64,000 nt of DNA. Origin: Rostratula benghalensis (lineage: Eukaryota; Chordata; Aves; Charadriiformes; Rostratulidae). A program made the position numbers and the translations under genes. The stretch lies in assembly GCA_013399305.1 (NCBI GenBank), contig VXAI01000160.1, positions 14,276 to 78,275 on the forward strand, written 5' to 3'. Shown here piece by piece: positions 35,237 to 49,531 of this stretch (position 1 is its first letter; each line of letters opens with the position of its first letter). The notes under the pieces are model-generated. The model worked only from the letters and a program-made list of their open reading frames with translations, did not search any database and was not told where the DNA came from.

Positions 35237-38200
35237 ACTTAGATATGCCATATACGCATGGGATAAAGTGAATGTGCCAAAGCACTTTAAGCAAATAAAC
35301 AGTTTCATTAAACAAAGGAGGTAACATTTCTGTTTGTCTAATTAAATCGATCATTTACAGTCACCTGTCTTTTGATTGTCTTAAAACTAGTAATTTTCAA
35401 CTTCTCACATTATTTACTTGCTTTTTGCTTTTTAAGTGAGTACTCCAGTTTCAGTTTAAATGGTCTAATCCTTGACCAGAGCTACTTGGGGAAAAAAAAA
35501 AAAAGTAAAGAAAATGTTCCATTTGTATTCAGAGTAAAAGTTATCCCTGATTTTAAAAAATGATTTGTTACTGTAGCAAACCTTACTTCCAAGTGTTTAC
35601 TGAACAACTTGTCCTAGTTGTAGGATGACATTTTTTTTTCTTTAAAACTGGGGCTGCAAACATATACTGCTCGTTACTTTTAATAAATGTATATTATTCT
35701 AATATATTATAATAAATTTAGACCTTCCCTTATGTTGTCATATTTTATGTTTTAGTTTTAAACAACTATTGTTTTAAAGAGAAAAATAAGATTTCATTTC
35801 AATTGTAATACTCAGATTGTTAATGAAAAGATTAACAGACTTTCTGCTAATCAGTAGAGCAAGGTGATTATATCAACAAAACACATTTAGCAGCATTACT
35901 GTTGCCATATATGTCAGCTTATTTTATGCAGTAATAACTTGAAAGCATAATTTTATTAATTACCTCTCTAGCAGTTAAAAGTGCTTCAGACATTCTGTTG
36001 ATGAAGGGACATACTACAAGTGCAGTCTAATTTCTACTCAAATCCTGTGTTTAAGTCCTCGTGGAAATTTAATAAAATGAAGCATTTGCTGAGTATTTTG
36101 TTAAACTGAGAGCCAGAAGAGTGGTGCCCACCAATTTAAAGGGATTAAGGATCACTTTAGAAAGTCCAAGTATTTATTTGACATCTCCAAGTAACATAAA
36201 AATAGAAGTTGGATAAGCAGTCAAACGAAAATGAAAGCTTCTCTTTAACTAATGGGTCACAATGCAAAGTAACAGCAATGTAAGAATAATTTTCACCGAG
36301 GTGTTGCTGTTGAAGATTTCATCTCAGACTTAGGGGTCAGCCACTCTTTCAGTGCCGTGCACAGATAGGCACGAGCTGTGAGGGATTTATGCGGTAGCCA
36401 AGCTTCCGTAGTAAGGTTGTTACAAGGTTGACAACCAAGGTTGTCATCTTGCACCCAGGCACCCACCTGGGGACCATCTCCTCTATTGATCCCCATTTGG
36501 GGACTCTTGATGATGAACCCTCATGGGGTGAAAATGGTTCAGTCAACAGTACCCTGCTGGAAAGCCAGGAAGTGTGGGTTATACAGGGGGAATTATCTTT
36601 GAAATGGATTTCTAAAACAATGCATTTAACATATGAAAGCCTGGGAATCCAAAATGAAAGTTTTTACATACTTGGCATTCATTTGTAAGTTGGCAGTGAC
36701 AGCTTTCATCCTACAGAAAACATTTTTTATCTCATGAAAGTTGAAAATAGCTTTGTGCAATACCGGTGCCTCTCGCTAAGATGGGGCTTTTCATCCGTGA
36801 CCTACTTTGCTTTCTGCACAATATACCTAATGAGTAATAATGACTTCGGAAAGGGCAGTGCTAGAGAAGAAGATGAAGTAACGCCTTAAGATGCTGTCTG
36901 TGGAAACATCAAACAGAATATTTTTCATGGGGCTGAATAAAAGAATCTGGTTAAAGTACACATAACTTTAAGAATTAAACAACGCTGGGCTGATGGGTGA
37001 AAGCTCTTCACAGAAAACGGCTGGTGCGATGTGGGGCCGGTGGTGGTGCTGTGATAGCCTGGTGGTGGTGCTGTCAGGCACCCCAGGGGGGCATGCAGCC
37101 CACAAGCATCCCTGGAAGCACCTGCGACACCCGCTGGTAGATCAGCATGAGAAATTGTCACTGCTGATGTGCCTCTGTGTCCAGCCGCTCTTCAGGCGAA
37201 GGGGAGACCTGCAGGGAGCGAGGAACCAGGGCTGATCAGGTGGGAGGTGGAGCTGGGAGCCACAGAAGTACAAAGATCCATCCCCACTTGCATAGCTGCT
37301 GGGCCTTTTACGTGCCAGCTACCCACCAGCGGGCCTCAGTCTCCATCTAAATCAGGTAATCTGCTCTGCTGCAGGCCACCTTTACCCTCTACCTCCACAC
37401 CAGAGCTGGGTGACACCCATCTCCCTCTTTTCACAGCAGTGGAGCTGATGCACAGGTCCTGCTTCTCCAGTCTTTTTAGGTAGGATCCCTGGATCTCCTC
37501 TCTTTGCAAACCCCCAGCCCACAATCCATCCCCTCCCCCTCACAGAGGGTAAAGCTTTGCCCCTTCTCACCCTTCCTGCCCCATTTGTCCTCCAACACCC
37601 TAGATAATGCTTAGATTCATTGCAGAAATCTTGGTTAGACAAAAAAAAAAAAAAGTAAAATTTGGCTTTTGTTGTTATTACTATTATAATTCTTCTTGTC
37701 TTTTTAGACTGGAGTACTTTGATTTTACTGGAGTGAAAAAAATATGCTTTTTTATCTTTGGTCAACTGAAACATTGTTAGATTGCAAAGGTAATTTATTT
37801 TGTTCTCAGGTGAGCTGAGAATACTCTTGGCAGCAAGAGTATTCCTTGTGAAACTGTGTAGAAAGAAAAGGATTTTATATATCAAAAAATTCATGCAAGT
37901 CTCCATTTCAAAAATCCATGCAAGCCACAACATTGCATCATTTTTTCTTTCTTTCTGTCAGCAGATGCCTATGAGTTTTCACACCAGGCCAACTTTGAAT
38001 TGTATTTTGCTTCTTTGCCCATGGAGCATAATCAGAAACCTGGGGAGATTTCATGAAAAGCACAAAATGCCTCCCTGAACAAGGAGGAGTAAATAAAGCA
38101 GGCCAAATGCCAGGCAGCTGAGAGGAGAGATGAGCTGCAGAAGGAAGATGAGTTGTAAGTTTGTTGTTGGCAGGCGAGGAGAGGACACGGAGGGGAGTTG

Positions 38201-41200
38201 TGGCCTCCTCAGCCTCCAATCCTGCCTTCAGGAAGGACTTCTCGCTTCAGGCACAGCTCAAGGTGAAGCTTGATCTGGAGAATTCAACGCTCAGGTGATC
38301 AGTAGATCCAGACTTGAAAATAAATTCAATCCCTTACCAATTAGTATAAATAGATCCTGGGGAAAGCAGAAAGCCCCGAAAGCCACATGAAGCAGAGAAC
38401 AACAGCTCTATAATACGTCTAGTAGTATAAAGGAGTATTAAGATACCGTTATTCTCAATGTTCACAGTTGCTGCAAGGCTCCTTTATAATACTGACATGA
38501 TCTGAAGGGGTGTTTGTTTAAGTGAAAACCATAGCCAGTGTTTTAAGTAGGTCAAGCTCAAAGCCTAGTCAATATTTGAAAAATCTGTGCAAGCTAAAGA
38601 GGCAATAAGAAAAATTAGCATCTGAGCCCACGAGAGCTTTTCTTCCCAACTGCACTTTGCATGGGGAAAATGAGGACGGTACACAATGAATCGGTATTTG
38701 TATCCCAAATACCCAACTCCTCTGATTTTCCATAGGAAAACAAGAGAAAGAATTCAGAAGCCCTTTTTTCTGAGCTCTTACTTGATCTTCTTTTTTTTTT
38801 TTTTTTTCTAAATTGGGAATTGGAAACTTTGATTTCCCATTGCAAGTTTGCCAGAAAAATGAAGAGCTAAAAGTGAGTTTTATTTAACGTAATTCCCAAA
38901 CATCTACTGTACATCCTAATTACAGTATATTGCTGTGACTTGGAAAAGCAAGATATCATATATACGCACCACAAAATATAGACTATGGATATCAGGAAAA
39001 GCCTTTCAAACCAGTAACTAAAACTTTTTCTTCATTTACAAAAAGCTGAAATGGAAGAATGATCCAAGTGATGTGGGGGATGGCAGGGCAGGGAAGGAAG
39101 GGAAGAGAAGAAGGGCAGATCTTGCTAGCTTGGGCCAATGACATTTAGGCACAGTTTCCCTTACATTCCTCTTTAGCCTGTGGACTCCCAGAGAGCAGCT
39201 CAGAGCAGATGCTATGAGTAATTTTTTGGCACAGCCTCTGGATGAGCTGCATTGGTATTTCAGTTCAGATCAGGAGTGCGCTTTAGGAGGGACTGTCCTG
39301 ATTGTCCCCACTTACAACACTGTTTTTTAGGGCAGAGCAGCTCTTGGCTTCCTTCCAGGTGAAACTGAAGTGGATGGGCCATTCCAGGGGAGCACCCAAA
39401 GTGCCACAGCCATGATTGTATGCATGTTTGGCATGCAGAACCGATCAGGCCTAGTCTGAGATAAAATGTGTATAGTGTGGAGATGTGGACCTCAACGCTG
39501 ACTGATTTGCTCTGTAGACCCACTTCTATAGGTTCAAACTGCTTTTTGTTCTAGGCACAGCTTCTGTTTCTGGACATGTGGAGAACTTCAGGATTAGGTG
39601 GATGAAACAACCTGAGTTAAATACCTGAAAGTCGCTGGTATAAACATCCCCCAGTGCAACTGCCAGCTGCAGCTACTCTAAAACCCAACACCATCCCCAT
39701 GATGACTGTCAGGATGCTCTCAGAAGGACCTGCTGCTGCCGGAACACGTCCCAGCATGCAAGCTGAGACTGGGTGTGAGCTCTGCCATGTTCAAGAAGGT
39801 ACAGCAGCAGCCACACACACTTTCACACCTTGTTCACCATTTAAACTTTGTTTCATGTACAGTCACAGCTGCGGGCTGTCTTTAAGACAATTTGTTGGAA
39901 ATTAACTTATGGAGGCAGTGCAAGAACTTGTGGGTTAGTCTCCTGGTCATAGCCAAGCATGTGTCCATGATTCTGCCAGGTGCGAAACTCTTGCTGAGAG
40001 GGCCAACGGTCTTGGTCAGGAAGAGTTTCTGAAGCAGGTTCATGATTTTCACACTAGCTGATGGAAAGGAAGCAAGATACCAAGTGGAAAGACAGCATAG
40101 TTTTTACCTGCATGTTGTTTTGCAAAGCTACATGAAATCTGGATTCTACGAGGTTAAATGACAAAATTCCCACTGATGTTAGTGAGGCCAGAATCTGATG
40201 CTTGTGAGTCTGGGATTGTTAGCCTGGGAGATTTTCATCAGTATTTGATTCAAGTAAACCAGCGGGCTGAAAACCAAAACCAGACTGCAATAGAATTCTC
40301 CATTTCTACAAGTAGAGAGGCAATAAAATTAACATAAACATAAACCAATATTTATTTATTTATGAATTTCTTTATTCTAACAAGAACTTAATAAGGCTTA
40401 GCTATGCATTTCTGTGTTCAGTTGTAATTCTAGCTGTGATACCCACTTCATACCCGAGTTTAGCCAAGAAAATGAGCCCACCACAGATTGGAACAACAAT
40501 TTTAAGCTAATGATATTGGTTACGATTCTAAAAATACTTAGGATATGAGACATGTTAAATAGTATTTTGTTAAATTAAACACTTGCAATTCTAAAGGGAG
40601 AGCAATGCAGACATATTTTTTTCCTCATATTTTGTATTAACTGTAGAGACATAAGGATTTTGCCAGTACCACAGCACACAATGAGTTATAGTAAAAGCAG
40701 GGACAAGGGTGACAGTCTTTATATAGGTTAGAGACATATTTCCTTCTTTCAAAAGACAGACATGGTGTTAGTACAGTTAAATTATTGAACTGTTTTGGAA
40801 AGTTCACTGTAGTTTTCCATACCGAGATACACACAAATGTGGTAGGAGAAGAGTGAATACTAACAAATTGTCCTAGCTGCCTCATACTAATTCCTAGGCA
40901 ACACTGATGTGCTTCAGTTTTACACTTCACTAAGGATAAACAATGTGGCAAAACATTAAAAGCTATGCAAACATGGTTTCAGGATCTCATCTATGAGATT
41001 CTTTTGAAAACAATATTTTTTTTCTTACCTAATGCCCTCACAAGAGTAAATTTCTCATTACATTTCTGCCAACTGGAGAATTCCATTCAAGTGAGAAGAA
41101 ATAATGAGCAGCATTAGAGCAAGCAGAGAAAAGAATATATGAGAAATGCAAAGTATTCCCTGCTACTTCTGCTGCATAAATATATATTTCCCAGGAAGAA

Positions 41201-44200
41201 AACAGTAGCAAGGATATTAGTCTGCACACACCTACCCTGACCCCACAGCCAAGATGTAAAGATTTGTTTATATATAAGCTGCCTGTTCCTTGTAAGCCAT
41301 TCTGGGGTACTGATGGTAACACCATGTCTCTTCACTGCTTATTAAATGAAAAAGAAGGACTGAAGACAACACGAATCCTTTGGCCTCATGAGAACCGGAA
41401 TGAGTGGTTTGTCTCCTTGTTTGGAGGTGGTGGTGTCCTGAGAGCTAGCTTTACCTTTGGAGGACCTATAAACCAGCCCCAAACACCTTAGAGCTGTGCA
41501 GTTCAAGTAGGCTATCACCTCCCATACTGTTTTCCGTAGCAGGTAAAACCTTTGCATTTATTTTTTGTCCTTGAAAGAAATCTGCAAATCACTTTGTCTT
41601 CCCCATGCCATAAAAATATCCTACCTTACCTTCAGAGATACGTTTCCAGTCTGAAATACGTCTATGGCCAACCTAGTCAGGTGCCAGAGCTCTGGGTACG
41701 TGCTGAAACAGATGTGAATTTGACCCTGTTGAAGCTATTTAAATTATCCATACAGTATGAACAGTGTGTATGCTCATACTTATACTGCAAAATTCCTTGA
41801 TTCTTAGTGTTATTACTAAATATGAATATATGGCCTGGGTTTACTAAACCAGCCCTTGGGTCTGGAGAAAATTTTCACATCTGTCTGAGTTTTATCCTAA
41901 GGCTGAAATGTATTATCTCAGGTAGTTTGGACTAAAGAATGGCCTAAGAAACCAGGCAGATCACAGCTTTTGAATTTTAAGCAGTTCAGAGAAGGACTTC
42001 CAAGACAGGGAGTCTGAAAGGCACATTAAGCAATATCAGTTGGACTCAGATTGGCAAAGTCAGGTCGCATTCAACTGCTGCTGTAAGATTTGGGGTTCAA
42101 AAGTCAGATGTGGGGAAAGAAGACAATAAAATGGAGTTGAACATTGAGAGAACAAATAAGGACTTTTTTTTTTTTCCTTAGCACATGGGGTTTTTTTTTA
42201 CACTAATTCTTGCAGCCAGTTCAACTAACACTGTCAGAGCCAACTACATGTACTGCAGAATACAACAAAGTAAGGCACTACTGTGAGAAAGTTTGCCTCA
42301 AGGCTGCATTTCTAATAGATGTTAAGGCCATAAGATGGAAACAAAAATCTATGAAACAAGCATTAAAGAGAAGCATTCACATGAGGAAAAAAATCAAACT
42401 GAGGGCAACATTTTTGGTGTAAGCAAGGGAAGATACTAAATATACTGCTGAATCAAGTTTCTGGTGATCAGTAGCTTTAGCCACTAGTATGAGTTCTCTC
42501 TGAAATCCTTCTGTGAGTTCATTTTTTTTTTTTTATAAAGCCACCAAACTCTCCCCTCCACATTGCAGGGCAGAGCTAAGAGCTTCTTGATTTGCTTTTC
42601 CCTCCTTTCTCTTCTCACCTTTCCCCTCGTGTCCATAGAAGAGCGGGCTTCATCACTTGGGCTGCTTGCAGAATGGCTAATTTATGGTGCTGACAGTATG
42701 CTTCTTGGGATACAGGATGAAGTCCCTGCCCCATGGAGCTGCCATAACATGGAAGCATGGTGTGGGTAATCTCTGGAGAGAGAAGAAAAGCCTTGTGAAT
42801 GTCAGCAAAGGGGAAGGGAGAAGAGGAAAGCTCTCCAGGGCCCAGCTAATAGGGCTGTATATTGATAGGACAGGTGTTTATTGTGTTCCTCTTCTTTCTT
42901 TCACATGCACATAAACACACTGATTTAATGATTGCAGGCAAACACAAGCATAGTCTTTCTTGTAGGACTGAATAGAAAAAGAGGCTGATTACGAGGATGG
43001 TATTGCTATACCTTTGGCTATAGCAAAGGGAATACTGAAAGCTGCTGGCAAAATAAATTGCTTTTTTTGCATCAAAGTTCCTTTACATTAAAAATGTCCC
43101 ACTGTGCAAATTCCTCTGTGAAAAGAAAGCAAGAAGGACTGAGGTTGGAATTAGCTCTGGTAAACTGTAAAGAACTAAGGCTTTCCAGAATTCAAGTGCT
43201 GAGGCGGATGGCAGAATGAGAAGGATTACATTTGGGGGAAAAAAAAGGCAAAAAAAAAAAAAGCAAAGAAACTCACTTTCAATATAACACATTTCAATTA
43301 CTGAAATTATTTCATATTGGCCCTTAGCTTACTTAAGCTTCTTACTTTGACAAGAAGTTACTGCACACTGAAAGATTTAGAACATACAGTGTTCCTCCTG
43401 CAATGACTTCGTGTTCATTAGTATGTAATACGAGGAGCTTTCCATGCTCACTTATCACTGGGAAATCCACTGGAAAAGAATCGTTTTTCAGATGTAACCC
43501 TCCACAGCAGAAGTGAGATCATAGCCTATGTACATATTTTGAGGCTGTAGTTAACGAGCAGATTTAATTGCATTAGTCTTGTAAAGGCCTCATCTTTCCC
43601 AACCTTGAATTCACACTTTAATGATGTTTTATGATGTGAAGTCTTCTGATCTTGAATAGCACCATAGTTTAAAAAACCAAAATCCTCCTATTATCACTCT
43701 AGCTGTCTGAGAATAACTAGATGCCCAAGACAGTTTTGCTGGGTAGAAAAAAAAAAGGGGGGGGAAGTGCTGATAGAAATAAATTATTTGCATGGGTGTC
43801 ACTTTTCCTTTTCAATTAGGTCCCTGTAATGAAAGAGATGTTGGGGATTCTGAGCTCATACAAACTCAGGCAACTTAACACTTCCTTAGGAAGCAGAGCT
43901 GAATATCAAAGGTCAGGATAAATTGTACAGGTTCAAGACACAAGCCAAATAAGGATATTTTTCATTTGTGGCTATTCCCCCAACTGTGAGGATTTTCCTG
44001 TGGCAGTGGGCTGGAACAGAGGCTGCAGGCTGATGTCCAACTGGTGGGATCCCCACTTTGCATGAGCCTCTGCTCAGTTCTTTCCCTCATCCTGCTTACA
44101 AAGCAGACAGCAAAACCACCACGCTCTGTGGAAACAACTGTCAGGGTAGGTCCATATTGATTGCTCCCAGATTTCTGCCTAAGAGGAAGATGTTCTTCAT

Positions 44201-45153
44201 TATCACACAATAATTTGGTCTTTCCAAATTCCAGTTCTTGGAGGGTAAAGTACTTCCAGCTCAGACCCTTTCTCTGTGGCCATTTTTGGATGTTACCCAT
44301 TTGAGCAGACCTTTCAGGCTAGATGGGCATTAAGCCAAGGTTCCGTGCAGCATTTTTCACATTCAGCAAGAGCATGGTTCTGTGTCTAAGTGCTTTGCTA
44401 AATCAGAGTATCTTTGCATGGCTCTCATATTCAAGGCAACGTGAGCTGCAGTGCTCCAGGCAAAGCACCAGAAGGAAAAAGCATTGGTGACAAAGCAGGA
44501 CTCCCTGCTTTCCCTGGTGACTTTGTAAGACTGATAAACACTGTTTTTCCAATGAAATAGTGTGCTTTTCTGCTTGCTGGAAATTCATCAGAGGACAGCA
44601 ACATGTGGCAGCTCTTTGCCTCACACCATGAGTATGGACACAAAAAGTACAGGGCAGTCATTCTGCCCACACACAGCTGAGGGACAGAGGAAGATTGCTG
44701 TGGCTGTGGAGATCAGACTGCTACTGCTGCCCCAATATGATGCCAGGTCACCTACAAGCCACCTGGGAAGGAGATATATGCAGAGGGGTGTCCCAGCAGG
44801 CCTCTGCCCTCATAGCTGTCTACTGCTCTGCCCTACTTAGCAGGTCTCATCACCCATCTGTAGGCTGAAGGTGGGGGGATCCCCTTATCCTTTTAGCTGC
44901 TAATTTGCTTCTGTAAAGGGATATTTCAAGCTTGGGCTATAATCAAGACAAAGCCCAGTTTGCTGGACTTTATGATTTAAGATCAAGAATACCCAGAGCA
45001 TAGAAGAATAGACAATGGTCAGGTATGCAGTGGAAGAGGAATGCTGGCAGGGAGGGAGGAGGAGAGTCCAACTGCAGCTTGGGCAAAAGCAAAAAGAAAA
45101 AGCACTGCAGACTGCTGCTGTCCAGGACTGCAGAGCTCCCACCTCTTGCAGAA
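35237..45153. other. Long AT-rich intergenic tract without recognised repeats
   Basis: I recognise no transposon in almost 10 kb. AT-rich DNA is densest at 35240-36250 and 40300-41050. A T17 run lies at 38791-38807, and GC-richer DNA at 37000-37550 is CpG-poor. Open frames, including a 183-residue minus-strand frame at 37382-37933 that reads through a poly(A/T) run, show no family resemblance. A segment near 40150-40200 loosely resembles a widespread old amniote repeat but was too short to call. Confidence 0.55.
38791..38807. repeat. Poly(T) tract
   Basis: An uninterrupted run of 17 T. Confidence 0.95.
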
Positions 45154-45199
45154 CCAGCAAGGAGAAGAGCATGCTTGAGCCAGCAAGGACAAGAGCATG
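45154..45199. repeat. Two near-identical direct repeats, 26-base period
   Basis: CCAGCAAGGAGAAGAGCATG (45154-45173) recurs as CCAGCAAGGACAAGAGCATG (45180-45199) with one mismatch, separated by six bases. This is a recent small tandem duplication. Confidence 0.9.
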
Positions 45200-46369
45200 T
45201 TTCTAACTGTGAAAAACCACAAGTCTCTTCTGTCTGGAAATATCAACGCATCTCCTGGCTTCAGCACAGAAATTGCTTTCTGAGAGATATCCCAACATCT
45301 CACAATATCAAGGTTTGTTGTGTTGGGCTTTTTTGCTTTTATGGCTTATTGGAGCAGTTAAGAGCTTCACTTGAGCTCAAAACTAGCTGGAAACAGAATT
45401 AAAAAACAAGCAAAGTTCTACCTGCATTTTATTCTCTATCTGCAAGCAAAGTGTTCCAAGGAAAATGAAGATGTGCAGAAAGCTCATCTCACTATTGACA
45501 GTGGAAGCCTCTGAGGCATTTCGGGTGCTTTATAGCTTTCAGTTAACTCAAGCACAAAAAGTTGACAATAAAACTGTAGCATGAAAATGTTAAAAGTGCC
45601 AAACTCCACAGAAAAATGAGCAGGAGAGAAATTAACACAGCAGGGCATAAAGGGAGCTCACATAAGCTTGCTGATCCTACTGCAATGCTTGTTCTAACCA
45701 ATGGGAGACACAAATACTCCCTGAAACTGTGAACTGGAGAGGTGAAATTTATTTGAGATTTAATTGCTTAAATCAGTAACCTTTGTAAAGATGCCAAATG
45801 AGCATGGAGCATCAAAGATGCCAACATCCTCAGTGGCTGCTCTGAGGTAGCGATGAGAGCAAGGTCAGGACTCCTCAGGTTTGGGCTGTGGCCACACTCC
45901 TGTATAGCAGCACCATGCAGGCTGGAGCATGACTTTGCAGTGAGTAGGAAGGCGAGACACCAACAGACTATTGCTTTGCGTCTCCAGCTCCTTTGGTCAC
46001 AGGAACCTGGGACATACAGCAACGGACAAGATTTCTCCTTCTGGAAAGGATCTCTTCAGAGGGCACTGGGTTGGCTCCTCCAGCCAAGGCTCATGTGAGC
46101 CTTATAGGGGCAGATTGGAGACTGACTTTATCCCCTCATGTCTCAGGGGAAACCCAAAGGTTCACATGGCTATGGAAAGCACCTCAAAGGTTAATTGAGC
46201 ACTGTCAGTGAGCTTGGTGAGTAGCCTGTTTCTGAGGGCCTGGCAGGAGGCAAGATACGGCAGATAAGGTGTTGGGAGCAGTAACTCCAAGGGACACGAA
46301 TTTAGAGACAAGATGGGAAGACACTGGGTATATGCACCCACCATGACAACCTCCAACACAGCCATACTG
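45200..46369. other. Intergenic DNA
   Basis: No gene or repeat is recognised. Confidence 0.6.
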
Positions 46370-46640
46370 TAGTGGAGCTGGGGGGTCCCCACGGGACTCA
46401 GAGCAGGACTCATCCACCCCCAGCCAGATGCAGGGCAGCCAGGGACACTGGGGCAGCCCCAGCCCCAGGCTTTGGGCATCTCCCTGGGGACAGGGATGGG
46501 CTGATGACAGGCCAGGACATGGGTCTGCAGGTGGGCCCGGCTCAGGTGGGTCATGGCAGGGCAGGGCAAGAGCTGTGTGGAGCTGTGGTATTTCTGCACA
46601 AGCTGATGGCCCCTCAGGGGGGTGACAAAGGCCCATGGGC
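46370..46640. other. GC-rich, CpG-poor block
   Basis: The block is strongly G- and C-biased with short runs such as GGGCAGCCCCAGCCCCAGGC and GGCAGGGCAGGGCAAGAGCT but has only a few CpG. Overlapping Pro/Gly/Ser-rich frames on both strands (including 46162-46657 minus) are the product of this bias. Its cause is unknown. Confidence 0.6.
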
Positions 46641-47583
46641 AGAATAGTGGGAGCCACAGGGAGGTGGGCAGGACCAGAAAGGGCTGGTGGTGCTCTCAGG
46701 ACCTAACTACAGCTGATGAGGTCCAAGAGACCTCATCAGTGGAACACCTAGGAAACTCCTTTTTCTTCTTCCCGTGTAACATTATGCTGCTATATGTAAC
46801 ATTACGATCTAGTAAAAATTTTATTTACTTTTTATCTGGCATGGGAGCAAATGGGTTGAACAAAATCTGGAGGGGAACCCAAGGTTCTTGGTTCCTCTTC
46901 TCGGGCCTGGTGTCACCAGTGCCACTGTTCCAAGCGTGCTAGCTCAAGTCGGTATCCTGTTTGTGCTTTCAGAGTCTTAAAATCTATACCACAGTATTCA
47001 TTTCTTGTGGGTTTCCCAATAAGATAAAATACCAAGGACGAGTCAAACAGCAAAGCAAGAACTATTTTATACCTCCCCACTTTCTATTACTAAAAGAGCA
47101 TGAGAAGCACTTGAGGGCAGTTTGCAGAGTGCATCTACCATCCAATATGACAAGTAGGTTAATTGGAATGAAGGAAAATGTGACCCTTGACTACGACTGC
47201 CCCTTAAGGGTATTGAGTTTAATGTTGTTGTTATTGTGTTCTGCAACATTGTGAGGCAGAACACAGTGACGGGCTCTTCTCAGCACAGGAGCTGTTCTGA
47301 ACAAATGGAGCTGCACCGAGTGACTTGGATTATATTTGACTAAATCTTGCCCCAAGAAATCTTTCCCTTTGAAAATCCTGTAGCATTCACAAGTATGTTA
47401 GGAGTGACAATGCTGGGTGTCCAGCTCAGTGGAAAAGCACACAGGCGATACGGGAGCAATACAATATGCATCTTGCAGGCAGGAGAATGTGTGGATCACC
47501 TGCTATTTCTGTTGATGGCTGTGCATGCTAAGGAATTGGATCTGTGACTTTCTGTGAATGTTGAGAGGAAGAATAGTCTTCTG

Positions 47584-47618
47584 TCTTTTTTTTTCTTTCT
47601 TTCTTTTTTTTTTTTTTC
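47584..47618. repeat. T/C low-complexity tract
   Basis: A pyrimidine run with CTTT-type periodicity and long T blocks. Confidence 0.9.
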
Positions 47619-49489
47619 CAAAGAGGAGAAGGCATTGCAAGAAAATGTGTGCAAATTAATGTTAAAGAATGGTGATTTTTAGTCTAATTCACTTGGATGT
47701 TCTGCTCTGTTGAATGCAAGACAGTCTCTATGGAAATTCAGACAGTAAGAGTTGGGGCTACACACATTCAAATTTGAGTTGACCTCATTACAGCTCGGTG
47801 TTAAAAGCTGTTACTAACATGGCTAGAGCTTATTCTCACAAATTAGCCCTTCAGTTTCAATAGGATTGCTCCATGAAATCAGGTTTTGAAGCAAAGTCAC
47901 AGCACTGACATTTCCTGCATGCCTAACTGGGAAGCACATGGAGGTGCCAGCAAGCACGGGGAATAATTTTTCTCCCTGGCCCTTATCCCTCCAGGCTGAT
48001 ACCTCCTTCCCTCTCCTCTTTCCCCCTTGAGCACCAACCAGAGGAGGTCTGCACTGGCAGAGGAGGGTAGTAGGTGGGGGCATCCCAGTACTGTTGCTCC
48101 AAGACCTGAGCAAGACCCACTTATCTTGTCACTGAGACCTGTTTCTCACTGTGCACTGTAGACGACCAGGAACCAGGTCCTGGCTCTGTCAGGAGCTCTT
48201 GCCTGGAAATGGCTTCCTAAGGCAGGACCCATACAAGGGCACAGCTGTGGACAGAAAAGTCATGTGCCAGGTCATAATAATCGCAGAAAAAGGCACAAAC
48301 TGTGGGAAATGGTAAGAAAGGCAATGTTAGCAAGAAGAAGAGAGAAAAATGTGGTCTGAGGATATCCTGAAATCAGCTGGGATGTATATACTAGATAGAT
48401 TTGGAAGTGCTAGTGGGATAATTTTTTTTTTCTAAGCAAAGGCTATTTTTAGTTGGGGATGTGAAAAGCAGTAGGGTATAGAAATAAAGGAATAAGGTCT
48501 CAAGAGTAAGTCATGGGCAAAAATATGTTTGTAAATGGAAATCAATCCACCTTGCCTATGATTTTCTGTATTGTACCTGCTGTAGTGATCCTTAACGGAA
48601 ACTGGCAAAAAGATTGCTCACCTCTGCATAGGAAGTACCAGAAAAAAAAGGCAGAAAGGAATTCTCTCTGAAATAAACATAGCAATGAAGACCCAAGAGC
48701 TGGACTTAAAAAGGGAAACATTATCCTTGTGCCTTCTTCTTGTCACAAAACAGGACTGGCCCAAAACATAAACGTTATGCATACATTTGCATATTAACTG
48801 TATTACTTCACGTTAGATGGAACCTGTTCCACAGATACACATGGAACAAATGCACATGTGTTGCTAGCTTCACTGGGAGCAGCATTGGTACCCTGCCTTG
48901 GACTATCTGAACAGTAAGCAATAAAAATCCTAAGTGCTCCTTAGACCCAATTCTGTTCTCTGGCAGCAAAGAAAGGTCTCAAAAGTCTTCAAAAGGGGAA
49001 TTTTTAAATTAAATGAAAGTATTTTTCAAATTGTGGTAGAGGTTGACCTCTGACCTGGTGAACGGTGATTTGAATATTATGAATTATCTGAACATTTTTT
49101 ACATCCTTCTTGGGTCTCTTTGGGATTCATAAACAACTTTGCTGAAGGGTGCAACTGCAGGAGAACATTAACAAAAGCACGGGGGGCACAGAGGCACTTA
49201 CCACCTCTTGAAATCTTACTGGAGGTGCCTGCTTTACGACAGTGTAGGCCTTAGGGAAAGAGAGCAGAGATGGTTATTTCTTTCACCTCCAGAGAAGAGG
49301 ACAGTGAATTTAAAAGCATATTATGATAACCTGTTCCTGGTGTGGGTTACCTGTCCTGTCGTGCTGTAGCAGTTTGTTACTCCTTTGCTCTCTTGGCTGC
49401 TGATTCCCCATGAACTCTGCTGGTGTGGCTTTGCCTGCTCACTCTCTATGTGAGTGATCTGTTGAATGATCCCTTTTGCCTTTATCAGA

Positions 49490-49531
49490 AACAAAACAAA
49501 GCAAAGCAAAACAAAGCAAACAAACAAAAAA
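49490..49531. repeat. A-rich AAACAAAGC low-complexity tract
   Basis: Overlapping AAAC and AAAGC units make an imperfect short tandem repeat. Confidence 0.85.

Noticed and set aside
37382..37933. 183-residue minus-strand frame
   Set aside because: It reads through a poly(A) run (a Phe block) and has no family resemblance or splice-like ends; AT-rich chance frame.
40150..40205. AATTCCCACTGATGTTAGTG, which resembles a widespread old amniote repeat motif
   Set aside because: It is too short and diverged to call without a library search.
46162..46657. Two overlapping minus-strand frames of 145 and 150 residues
   Set aside because: They are produced by a GC-rich block where stops are rare; no domain is seen.
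46777..46806. Twofold GTAACATTA
   Set aside because: Two short copies with no further structure; within chance expectation in AT-rich DNA.
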